A stretch of 64,000 nt of DNA, from assembly GCA_951848785.1 (NCBI GenBank), contig CATOUR010000078.1, positions 8,990,001 to 9,054,000 of the forward strand. The letters run 5' to 3'. How positions within the stretch are numbered: position 1 is the first letter of the stretch; each line of letters opens with the position of its first letter. Origin of the DNA: Callosobruchus maculatus (Eukaryota; Arthropoda; Insecta; Coleoptera; Chrysomelidae). This document shows, one piece after another, positions 20,641 to 31,401 of the stretch. The notes under the pieces were generated by a model that saw nothing but the letters and a program-made list of their open reading frames with translations, was not told where the DNA came from and ran no database searches. A program made the translations under genes and the position numbers.

Positions 20641-20667
20641 TCTAGTAGTTTGAAATTGAACAAATAA
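20536..20667 (+). CDS. Possible short ORF, 43 codons, in the CpG-rich block
   Basis: The start ATG is embedded in the AAAATGGCGGC motif. The frame begins MAATPTSPDYIKTNLSPRRL, becomes Arg/Lys/Ser-rich, and stops with TAA at 20665. No similarity was recognised. It could be a first exon, an upstream ORF or chance. An overlapping 79-codon minus-strand frame in the same block has no better claim. Confidence 0.2.
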   Translation: MAATPTSPDYIKTNLSPRRLDSCHRRWKEKASSGYSSSLKLNK

Positions 20668-20819
20668 TCAGTTGAGTCGTTCTATTCCAAATGTCTTCTT
20701 ATCCAGATTACCCAATTTTTGGTAAATGAAGAAAATCGTTTTTTGAACATACTAATTTACACTATCAGTGCATATATTTTTTTATGTATTGATAAGGTGA
20801 TAACAACAGCAGTCTTCTT

Positions 20820-21665
20820 CTTCAGCTGCCTATCCACTCTTACTGGATGTTGGCGATCACCTTTCCAAATGCTTCCCTGTTTGTTGCCGTGTGTACAAGG
20901 TCCCCAATTGTTCTTAGGCCTGTCCAATCCCTCAAGTTTCTGAGCCAGGACATCTGCTTTCTTCCAACACCACGTCTACCTTCTATTTTTCCTTTAACGA
21001 TCAACTTTAAAAGTCGGTACTTTGGGTTTCTCATTATGTGGCCAAAATAAGCCACTTTTCTCTTTCTTATGCTTAGGAGGATATCTCTCTCCTTTCCCAT
21101 TCTTCTCAAGATATCCTCATTCGTGACCCTATCCGTCCAAGGAACTCTCAACATGCGACGGTACGTCCACATTTCAAACGCCTCTAATTTGTTTATTGAT
21201 GTAGCCTTAAGCGTCCATGCCATAAAATAGAACCGACCATACGTAGCATTTGGCGTATCTCATTCTTAGTCTTAGGCGTATATCTTTGTTTGTAAGCACA
21301 CGTTTAAATTTGAAAAAGTAGCTACGGGCCACTTCTATTCTAGATTTAATCTCTCTGTCGACGCTCCAATCATCATGAAGCAAGCTTCCTAGGTATTTAT
21401 ACCTTGTGACACGTTCCAGAGTTTCCCCATCGACTACAAGTTGCACGTTCGCATGTAGTGTTTTATTTCTGCTTACTGTCATAATACTTTGTTTTAGTGA
21501 TGTTTATTTTCAACCCATAATTCTTACTGGTGTCATTTAGTTGTTCAATCATCTGTGATTGTAAATCCTCTATGTTGTCCGCCAACAAGACAGAGTCGTC
21601 GGCGTATCTAATATTGTTCATGTATACCCCATTTACCTTAATTCCAATATCCTTATCCTCGAATG
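20820..21665 (-). pseudogene. RTE-clade retrotransposon, 5'-truncated
   Basis: Reading leftwards from 21665, MNNIRYADDSVLLADNIEDL (catalytic YADD) is followed by a frame change near 21485 and then VTRYKYLGSLLHDDWSVDRE, KSRIEVARSYFFKFK, SVLFYGMDAWTLKA, another small shift, FEMWTYRRMLRVPWTDRVTN, YFGHIMRNPKYRLLKLIVKG and GRKQMSWLRNLRDWTGL. The endonuclease and most of the palm are missing. The fragment at 17564-17896 is a relative. Confidence 0.85.
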
Positions 21666-22440
21666 TTTAATTAAAAATTGCAACAACAGCAATGGTGTTT
21701 TTCTTTTAAAGAAAACTGATATAAATAATAACAATTTCAGTTTTCTGGTTTGGATTTGGTGGATAACGCAAGTTTTGCTGCATGGTCATGATGATAATGA
21801 AAAACGTTTTGTTTTCTTTAATAACTATGTTTATAAAAAAATCGTCGCATGAAGGCATATAAAAAGAAACAGATTGTTTAGTCTAAACTCAACACTTCTT
21901 TCATTCAGCACAAAAAATAAGTTTGTTTTAAGGATCAGAAATAAAACTAATTCTGGTTATACAACATAACAGATTAAAACAAAAAAAACTTTCAAAAAAT
22001 GCTCTTATTTAAATGTTCTAAAAAATAAGAAAATAAAATGTTCCTTTAAACTGTTACCTATCAACTCATAGCCTCATTATGCACAATTTATATGACCATA
22101 AAAGCTTTTCGCGAGGTTTACGTAAGTACCTATAAGTATTTAATTAAACTGAAATTTTAACATAATCAAACTTAAGCAAACTAAATTCCAGGTTATCTCT
22201 TTCGTTGTTATAAAATATGAGTCTCTGTGATATTATTAATATTATTTTCACTTTTAATAATAATACCCACTATACCAATTTTATTCTAAGCAAGATAACT
22301 ATTATAAAACCTGATATTTACGAAACAGCAGCTCACTACACACTAAAACACGCAACACCGGCTACACGTCTGCCTAGCGTTCAAAGCGTTGTGATTGATC
22401 AGTGGGATAAGGGGCGATTCTCAATCTCTTTTACTACTGC
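21666..22440. other. AT-rich spacer
   Basis: Mostly A/T homopolymer-rich DNA without readable frames or paired repeats. Confidence 0.4.
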
Positions 22441-22759
22441 TACTGTACCACTACCATTATGAAACACTACCAAAGTAATTTAGCTGTAGGGGTACATGTT
22501 ATAATCAATGGTAGAGGTACCATCCTTTAAGTACCTGCAGTTTGTTGGAATTGTTTTATCGGTAGGAACACAAAAAGTCACAAATATTTAAAATTTTTGA
22601 ATCGGACATCACGTGACCAAAAACAAATACCTCATTGGGTGACACAGTAATAAGAAAAGATGCTATATTTGCTCTAGGTTAAATACCCAAAATTATAATT
22701 CGTTACTACTGCCCAGTTCCGATATACTGCTTGTCTTAATCGTCGTGGGACACCCTGTA
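22441..22759. repeat. Half copy of the palindromic TACAGGGTGTCC MITE
   Basis: This matches the right half of the element at 31852-32513, from CTGTACCACTA through CACGTGA, ATTGGGTGACACAGTAATAA and CCCAGTTCCGATATA, to the terminal CACCCTGTA. The left arm is missing. Confidence 0.8.
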
Positions 22760-22804
22760 TTTTATTTGAAATTATAATATTTATTAAATATATGTGCGTG
22801 CTGT

Positions 22805-24608
22805 GTAGATGAAAACACAAACTTTCCCGACCATCTGGGAAAATGCTAGAGTAGTGCTGATCGCTAGGGGGGATAAACCCCCGGAGCTTGCTTCGTCTTA
22901 CAAACCCATTTGTCTTCTGGACACAGTGGGAAAGCTGTACGAAGTACTCATCCGGCAAAGGTTAGAGGCGGCACTCGAAGAGACGGGAGGCTTATCGCCA
23001 AACCAGTTTGGCTTCCGCAGTGGCAAGTCCACAAACAACGCATTGGAGGCAGTTCTATGTTCCGTAGAAGAAACCTACAATAAATGGGGAGCACTGGTGA
23101 CACTTGATGTGCAAAATGCCTTTAACATGGCGTCGTGGGGCATCATAATGGAGGAGTTGAATAAACGTGGCATACAGCGGTATTTGCGGAATCCGATCCG
23201 CAGCTATTTTAGTGACAGAGCTATAAAAATAGCAAACGTAGAGCTGGAGATGTCTACAGGCGGTCCTCAGGGATCGTCGTTGGGTCCTCTTCCCTGGAAT
23301 GTCCTGTATGATGGGGTTTTGGCTCTTCCTCGAAACACAAAGACTGTGGCGTTCGCGGATGACCTTGCTCTGGTAGCATCCACGAGAACGAAAAAACTTT
23401 GATGCAAATGACAAACGAGGCGTTGAGAAGGATAGATGAGTGGATGTCCAAGCACCAACCTCAGCTCGCACCAAACAAAACTGAGCCGGTTGTTCTCCTG
23501 GATTCTAGGATCACTAGAAACCAAGTGAGATTCTGTCTTAGAGAGGTGCAAATAGTACCCAGCAAATTGATAATGTACTAGGGGATTACCGGAGACAACG
23601 AACGATGTTTCAACGAACATATAAAGAGAACTGCGGTGAAAGCAGAAAGAAATGTGGCATTGTCACGTATAATGCAAAACATTGGCGCCCCAAGTATGAG
23701 GAAGAAACAGATCTTGAACGGAGTTATCCACTCAGTTATGTTATACGGAGCTCCAGTATGGTATAAAGCAATGGAGAGGAAGAGGCGCCAGCAAACCGTA
23801 GAGAGGGTGCAAAGGAAGTCGCTGCTGAGGGTGGTCAGTGCGTATCGTACTGTCTCCACCAAAGCGCTGCAGGTTATAACAGTGATACCGCCACTGCATT
23901 TGTTGGCCAAGGAGAGGAGACATAATTATGTATATCGCGGAAGGTACTTTGCCAGAGCGGTGGAGGACCGCCAGGCAGAAGGCAATGGACAAGTGGCAGG
24001 GGATCTAGTCCAGTATAACGGAGGGTGGCGCAGTGGACTAAGCGCCTGATTCCAAATATACGAGAATGGGCAGAGTACCTAACACAGGCGTTGTTGGGCC
24101 ATGGTCCCTTTCGGGTATATAGGATCAAAGTAGGGCGAGCGACGGCCAGAGTGACAGATGGTCCGGTTACAGGCAGGAAGCGAGAGCGAATCTGCCTGAG
24201 GACCTGACCCCAAAGAACATGGTGCCTATAATGATATCGAGCCAGCAATGCTAGAAGATCGTACATGAGATGGTTCGAAGCATTTTAAAATCGGAAGAGG
24301 CAGAGGCACGTAGGGACATGTAGTAAGAAGGAGAAAAAAGACATACTTAACTCATCTTGCACTACGAAGAATATCGTTCACGATGATGCCCGGTACAGAT
24401 GGAGATTGAGCAGATGTAAGAAAAGAGGGAACGGGTTTTAGCCGGTCGGGCCGTGGTGACATGTCGGATGGACGCATTTGCGTCTGTTGGACATGACATT
24501 AGAGGACTCAAGCTGGTTCAACGTCGGGCGGGCAGTCTCTTCCGGGTGTGCGAGGGCTTCTGTCCTTGCGATCAAGCCGATTTCCTAAACCCTCTATAAT
24601 AAAAAAAA
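22805..24608 (+). pseudogene. R1-like retrotransposon, RT and C-terminal domain
   Basis: RT begins with FPTIWENARVVLIARGDKPP near 22825 and YKPICLLDTVGKLYEVLI. It continues with QFGFRSGKSTNNALEAV, VTLDVQNAFNMASW (catalytic Asp), GGPQGSSLGPLPWNVLYD and FADDLALVAS near 23355. A stop after 23400, another near 23580 and a shift near 24030 break it. Downstream are VIHSVMLYGAPVWYKAME, LLRVVSAYRTVSTKAL and WTKRLIPNIREWAEYLTQAL. The C-terminal motif LTPKNMVPIMISSQ sits near 24206, and the element ends at an A-run near 24600-24608. No RNase H was seen. Full-length R1 elements would have an N-terminal endonuclease, lost here by 5' truncation. Confidence 0.87.
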
Positions 24609-27057
24609 TGTAGATGAATAGTTTTCAGCTTCACTATTGTAATTGTAAATATGAATTTGACTTGTCCAATAGGTTACGTAAGCTCAAGTATGAATTGATA
24701 AATACTACTACTACTAGAATGAGAAACTGTAGAATTACAAACCTGTTGAATCTACTGATTCACCTTTCTCAGTTGATTGCCACAGTTCTATGTTAGTTCG
24801 ATACTGAAAAGCCCTCGTATTTGAGAAGGAATGTGCTGGTCAGTAGTGCTCCATCAACATTCTAAGCTTATCTAAAAATGATAAAAGTATGAAGATCGGT
24901 ACGTAGAAGGTGGGCATATATAGGCTCAATGAATTAATATGAAGCACAAAAAAATCTTCGTTCCTTTCGTTTTCATGTTTTATAATAGGTATGCCATATT
25001 TTAGGAAATTATTTTTGGAGGTGCTTCATAAAATCGGAGCTTGGTGTCCTACACTTGTAATAATAATTTAAATGGATTCATTTGGAATCAGTTTTTCAAG
25101 GTTTATTAGATAAAATGTAATATAAAAATAGTAAAAATTATAAAAACCACAAAAAATTAAAATTAAGCAATTAAAAAAATTAAAAACACCGTGTGTATAC
25201 ATACAATAAATAAGAATACTGTGTGTGTGTTCAAAGTTGTTTTTTCCTCATTCAGCTGTTTTACTAACAATAGATATAATTTAAACAATTATTTTAGAAT
25301 TATCTATTACGTACTGAAGACAAAACATATAACAACATGCTGTGCAATCTAAATCTCATTAAAGAAATAATTGGTTATTCGCTTGGACATTGTTTGCAAT
25401 TGTTTTTTTATTGTATATTTAGAACAGTATATATCAATCAAATAACTAATATAAACCATGGTTTATAAAAAACTCTAACATAACGAAAGGAAATTTCTCA
25501 CAGCTACTGATACTAAAAATCATAATAGCATCCTACTTAACCTAAAATTAAACAGTTTTGAGATATCAGCCTCATATTTGGTGTAGACGTACTATGATAA
25601 TTTATCATCTATTTATAGCAAAATAAAAATCAGCCTAATACGTATGTACACGAATAACAATTCAATAGATATGTAAGCCGTTCATCTATATTATTTTCTA
25701 ACTTAAGTGTAACAAGTTACGATGTAGAAGGACAATTGCGCAGATTCAAATTTTAAAACAACTTTAAGTACAATAACAAATTGTGTAACAATCATTTCGG
25801 ATCTGATATAAAAATCTATAATTGTGTTGACGGTTCTACATTGTCTAAACTAAAAATGATTGAATCCCTCTCTATAGCTGATATCGGCCAGATGTCTACA
25901 AGACATGTAATCTCTGACGTCAAATGGTGAATAGAGCAGTGAAGTTGGTCAAATAGTTAGCATTATGGTATGATATTTTTGAGATTTCCTTTTTTTATGT
26001 ACAGCTAAGCAAAGCAAGCGAAGAAAAATCCTAAATACCACAGTGGTACAGCTGCTACGAAGAGGTCAAATTAGTCCCTACCAAGCCCTGATCAGTCTAA
26101 GAACAAAGGTGAGTTCATACCACTCACTTTTAGATGTATGAAGAGTGTCCTCTTTGGGATGACTTGTAGCAGTGCAGTACGTATGTCTCGGAGGCTTGAA
26201 GAATTATAGAAGATAGTTCAGAAGAGCAGGCTCCGTAAGAAGGTTGAATGGTGAAAAATACTTTCTGACTTCTGGAGTCGGTATCTTAACCTTTTCAACG
26301 TAGGTCTTGTAATTGAAAAAACAATCTATTATTTTATTTATCAGAACCCCTTGCTCGCTTGGGCAATTCTTGTTTAACACAGTTTTTGACCGAAGACTTT
26401 TACCACAATATGATATGTACCTTTATATTCAGCTTTTCGTTTTTATATCCCTATAATATGCAGGCGCATTCAGATGAAGGTATTCCTGGGCTGAGATTAA
26501 TAAAATTCAACTCTGCATCCTTAAGCTAAGGTCCGTTCTAGAACATCGTTGAAGAAATTAACCCTCCAGCAGTTCCTCATTATTACTGAGCCATATTTGC
26601 CATATCTAATGTATCACAAAGGTGGAACCCCTTCCTATATCGCACCATTAAGGGTATTCATTAAAAGTTTATTCCTACACATCTTTCGCTTTTTCTGGAA
26701 TTAAGCTGCTGATTTTGCTTTTTCTGTAGCTTTTTCAAGTACATTTATCTTCTAGCTTTTTAAAACCACACAATTGCCACACAGGGAATGAAACTTGGAT
26801 TTTAAGCTAATGTTACGTGCTTGAAATATGAAACATAAAAGCTTCTTTACGCCCTTAATACATAAATAATTACTATGCGATGGCATGCCAGTATGATTAC
26901 GTTATATCACTCAGTTTTTATAACATAAAGGCGCTCAATGGAAGTGCCGTAATGAGTTTTTTCATAAAAAATAAAACAAAGATCAAGCAAAATGCATAAC
27001 TATGTAAAAAACTATTTATTATAGATGTTAAAAGACAAATTAGAGAAAACAAACTAA
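24609..27057. other. Long AT-rich spacer without recognised features
   Basis: About 2.4 kb with very low GC, many poly-A/T runs and only short chance frames. No protein family, paired inverted repeat or RNA gene could be supported. Confidence 0.45.
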
Positions 27058-27919
27058 GGCCCGGTTTCATAATCAAACTTAATTCACCCATTATGTTTAA
27101 TCCGAGCATTAGGAAATACATGCTTTTCATAATCGCTAACCGACAGATTAAAATAACATAATTGTCCAATAAGGTAATGACTCGCCCTCGGCCAGTTAAA
27201 GCGCATTAATTGAAAAATCAACCTATAAATCTGACATGTCGTTTGTATGACGTTTAAGAGTTGACACACATATCAGAATTTCATTAGGTTAAGGTTGAGT
27301 TGACAGTGGGTCTTCACTTTTATCAGTGTTTATAAAATTTATTTCACAGATTACATCGATTCATAGCTGCTTTTGAGCACTATTAAAAGCAAGTATTCAT
27401 CAAATTGCATAATGTTTTCTTTATTCATCTCTATACGTATTTGTAGACGACTGTATTATATCCTCACTCATCAGGTACCTACCTTCTCCTCCTGATTGTT
27501 CACTTTGTAAATTTGCGTTCTATAATGCTTTTGAATATTGCTACTGTATGAATGGGTAGCAACTCCTCTTATTTAGTAAAGTTACTACCACCCGCACGTT
27601 TTACTTTTTGTGGCTTTGATTTCACACCTTTCTTTATGAATAATAATACTATAATAATATTGATGGAATTGCAAACACGAAAACTTATGTGACAATCCGA
27701 CACATTCACTTTTATAGGTTAAGAAGAATGTCATATCGTTCAAACAGCACAAAATGTAGCATAAAACCTTCTTTCAGGTGTACCAACCACATTTTATTGC
27801 ATGCTAATTAATTGACGTTTCCAAATGCATTATGAAACGCGCATCACTTTAATGGAATGATTAAGTTAATAGGTACATTTGCTAATCAACGCATTAGTTA
27901 ATGATTATGAAACCGGGCC
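27058..27919. mobile_element. 862-bp Harbinger-type non-autonomous element with TAA target duplication
   Basis: GGCCCGGTTTCATAATCA at the left is the exact complement of the right end TGATTATGAAACCGGGCC. TAA flanks both ends (27055-27057 and 27920-27922), matching the TWA target preference of PIF/Harbinger. TTTCATAATC-like words recur subterminally. No transposase is encoded. Confidence 0.85.
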
Positions 27920-28555
27920 TAATAGCTTCAGAATTACTTATTACTATTTAATTTAATTTTATTCAGTTCTACGTGAAATTGTGTTGACAGGAGACAGAAG
28001 ATGAATAATACCTACTAATACTTTAAACCACACGTAACCTTACCACTTTAAACATAGTTATCATTTACGACTTGTACCATAATGATTATGGATAACTTAC
28101 TATAAAAATGGGCATGTTTTTACCGACAAGTGCACGGTTAATTATTTGGTGACTTTTTAAGATAAATTCATTTTTTGTGACGCTTATTCAAGTCACTTCT
28201 CAACACATCATGCTGGTTTTGACACAATCTCGCGAAGTGTTTGATACATGATCACCTTCTTTCAGTCGATAATGACATAATAGCATATTTTATATGAAGT
28301 GATACCAAAAATTCCAAAATCCGACAATAATATTTTGTTTTATTATGGTTTTCGTTTGGAGGTCTACATTATAATGAAGTTCTCTAAAATTCTATTTGTT
28401 TCGGAAACTATTAGGAATTGAACATGGTGTTGTATGGTCAATTTTATAGCCTACCACCTCTACTATTGCCTCCCCAAATATCAGTATCGAATCACCAATA
28501 ACCCTGTAGAGATCTGTGAAAAATCTTCTTTAGGACGTCAATTTTTACGCAATGT

Positions 28556-28984
28556 TCAAAAGTTATCGAAAATGACCGGACTGTAAGAAATGCGATACGT
28601 GGCGACGAAAATGACCCATGGACTTCGTATTTCGAGATAACAAAAGCCAGCGAGGTTCCGGTGTCTTAAGTGTTTAGTCTTCAGGACAGCAGCACCCGAA
28701 GTCATCCCATTATACACAAGCTCGTATGTGTAGACTACACGGCTACACGTGCTTTTTTCAACCGAAGAATTATCGTATATTTCTTCAGCTAGTGAATTAG
28801 TGATCACTTCGTGTACAAGACTACCTTGATTTGCTTGATGTGATAATTTCAAAAACATCTCTTGAATGTTTTCAAAGGCGTATTGGTATCGGGAATAATA
28901 GGAGAAAAATACGGTACAAAAAATGAGCGGCAATTCGAGTGTGTTTGTACAAACCTTGATGTACATGATGAACCAGAGCATCAT
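28556..28984 (-). CDS. Hypothetical 142-codon ORF, unrecognised
   Basis: An uninterrupted frame beginning with a hydrophobic stretch (about residues 1-28, FIMYIKVCTNTLELPLIFC), which could be a signal anchor, followed by a mixed soluble region with TCSRVVYTYELVYNG and a C-terminal HRNLAGFCYLEIRSPW. It is the longest non-transposon frame in the 24.6-31 kb stretch, where stops are very frequent. No family is recognised and no splice partner was found. It may be an isolated exon, a decayed gene or a chance frame. Confidence 0.25.
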   Translation of the reverse strand: MMLWFIMYIKVCTNTLELPLIFCTVFFSYYSRYQYAFENIQEMFLKLSHQANQGSLVHEVITNSLAEEIYDNSSVEKSTCSRVVYTYELVYNGMTSGAAVLKTKHLRHRNLAGFCYLEIRSPWVIFVATYRISYSPVIFDNF

Positions 28985-29218
28985 ACAGCAAGAAAGCTCA
29001 TATAATTACTATTACATGCAGATAGGAAAAGGTATGTAATTTCTAAATTAATTCCAAGGCACAGAACCCTTGTTACAAGACCACAAAAACAAGAGTTTAA
29101 CATAAAATTTACCGTTTTTAGAATTATCCGCATCCTCTCCCATGAAAATGGTACCCCCTTCCAAAATATTCTTTTAATCTTGTCCTGGTGCTTCTCATCA
29201 AAACATGAAGATCTAACT

Positions 29219-30060
29219 GATCTGAAACTTTTTATTTTCGTTAAACGAAACTGAAACTCAAAACTGCGACCGGATTTATAAATCCTAATTATAATCAGCA
29301 CCCCCAAATAACCCATAACACATGATTTCATCTTAATAGAAAGCCAAACAAATATTTTCAATTTTTTTGGAATATCTGAAGATTTGGGGATCTGAAACTT
29401 TTTATTCTCGTCACACGAGACTGAAACCCAAAACTGTGACCGGATTTGCAATCAGTATTCTCAAATTATCTAAAACACGAGGCTTCATCTTAATAGAAAG
29501 CTTAATTAAATTTTTCGATTTTTTAGGCAAACCTGAAAATGTGAAGGATCTGAATTTTTTTATTTTCATCACACGAGACTGAAACTCAAAAAAGCGACCG
29601 GATTTGTAATCAAAACGCTCAAATTATCCAGTATGCGAGGTTTTATCTTAATAGAATGCCAAACAAAGATTTTCTATTTTTTAAGTAAATCTGAATATCT
29701 CAAAGATGTGATACTTTTGATTTTCATCACATGAGGCTGAAACCCAAGACTGTTACCGGATTTGTAATCAGCATTCTCAAATTATCCATACCAAGAGGTT
29801 TCATCTAAATAGAAAGCCAAATAAAGATTTTCGACTTTTTAGGCAAACCTGAGTATCTGACAGATCTGAAATTCTTTATTTTCATGAAACGAAACTGGAA
29901 CTCAAATTAGCGACCGAATTTGTAATCAGCACCCTCAAATATAGTTTTATCTGAACAGAAAGTCAAGCAAAGATTTTACATTTTTTAGGTAAATCTGAAG
30001 ATCTGAAAGTTCTGAAATTTCGTATTTTCGTCACCCGAGACTGAAACTGAAAACCTTCAT
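29219..30060. repeat. Satellite array S, forward orientation, period about 158 bp, about 5.5 units
   Basis: Unit starts marked by GATCTGAAAC-like words fall at 29219, 29389, 29547, 29705, 29863 and 30009, giving spacings of 170, 158, 158, 158 and 146. Each unit has TTTTCGTCACACGAGACTGA, GACCGGATTTGTAATCAG and TTCATCTTAATAGAAAGCCA-type blocks. The same family stands in opposite orientation at 46060-47235 within a lipase intron. Confidence 0.92.
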
Positions 30061-31401
30061 AACTTAAAAAGTTCAAAAAAATCTGTTTCATAGTCTCCGT
30101 GATATAGAGAAGAAGCAATATTAGTTTCTTGATGATTACACCGCCAAGACAGAATCAGTTCTCAAAAACTATAAAGCTTTTTCATCCTTCAAGCAACTAT
30201 CTGTTAAGATTTAGTTAGTATCAGAACAGTATTTTTGGAATTATCGAAAGTTCTGGGATTATTAGACAGAAACAAACATACAAACCGACCGAAATGAGTG
30301 AGATAATTTTTAATAACGCAGATATCATAAAATGACATAAAGCGTCCAAAAAACCTATATTTCACTTTTCACTTCTATTTCGACAAAACTAAACGAAGTA
30401 ATCTACATTTTCTTGCAGTGTAGTGTATTTCTTTCTAAAAGTACTTACTGTGAGTATCACTAAAATTTTTGTTAACTCCTGACAAAGCTTTTAACCCCCA
30501 TATTTTCTGCCTGCATCGAAACAATTATTTTGCGATAAAAAATGAGACATATAAAACTTGAAAAGTTACGTATCTCAAATTAATTACTTTTACTGATTGC
30601 AGTACTTCCCTCGTTCATTTGAATAGCGGTTAGAAAGTTGAATTTTGCATAATTTGCTTTTCTAGCTTTTTCCCATGAAAAGTTGAGCTTGAAGTTTTAT
30701 GTTCATTTTTCTGATCAAGCTCTTGAGATAGGCATAATTTATGATGAAATATTAAACGTGTAGGGCTATGATTCTCCATTACAATACTTGATAGTGGAAA
30801 TTTAAATTCAAAATCAAAAACTTTATCGTTATTTAAAAGTAAAATGTAACTTTTAACAAGACGAATGTCTTCTATCATTTTGCACGTATTTTTCGTTACA
30901 TTGTTTATAATTTGGGTTTTAATATTACTATTACGTATTTTCATATTTTAGTATGTCTAATTAAAAAAACGATTTTCACGATTTTGCAAATAGTTCTTAT
31001 ACCATTATTATTAATTTTGATTTTAATCTCTTCTACGTATAGTACATATCTTGGAAAATGTGCGGTTACACCAATGTTTTCCATCAGTTTGCAAATATTT
31101 ATCCGCAATTACTTTGAATACAATTTAGAAAACAATAAACAGAATCTTCATATCAGGCAATTCCGGATATTATCTTGGGTCAATAACAGCATTTATTTGA
31201 TCCACATGCTTCATCTCACGTATGGACGGTAAATAAATCATATACAGTTATAAGAAAATTTCAGTAATTTTAATTACATATCTATCGCATGGTTATAGTA
31301 GTGGATTTTTTGCAATCATGTGCAGTTTCGCTGATAATATTATGAATGGTAGATATTCGAGGCCGTGATTTATTGCATTAAAATTTTTAATTTTGTTTTA
31401 G
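30061..31401. other. Region between satellite S and the first recognised lipase exon
   Basis: This stretch may contain the missing 5' exon of the lipase gene. A plus-strand frame at 30912-31232 contains a strongly hydrophobic run (ILQIVLIPLLLILILI), but no start and donor consistent with joining exon 31402 in phase 1 could be defended. Near 30275-30345 is a decayed copy of repeat W (ACAAACCGACCGAAATGAGT). Confidence 0.35.

Noticed and set aside
23055..23620. Several minus-strand frames of 60-139 codons
   Set aside because: They are antisense to the R1-like reverse transcriptase.
24020..24060. GGGTGGCGCAGTGGACTAAGCGCC, cut here as a tRNA/SINE A-box-like word
   Set aside because: It falls within the R1-like coding tail, where WTKRLIPNIREW follows. 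No B box or cloverleaf could be drawn.
30912..31232. Hydrophobic frame as the missing lipase signal-peptide exon
   Set aside because: No start and donor give the phase-1 end required by exon 31402, and the frame continues far past a signal peptide. Left unassigned.
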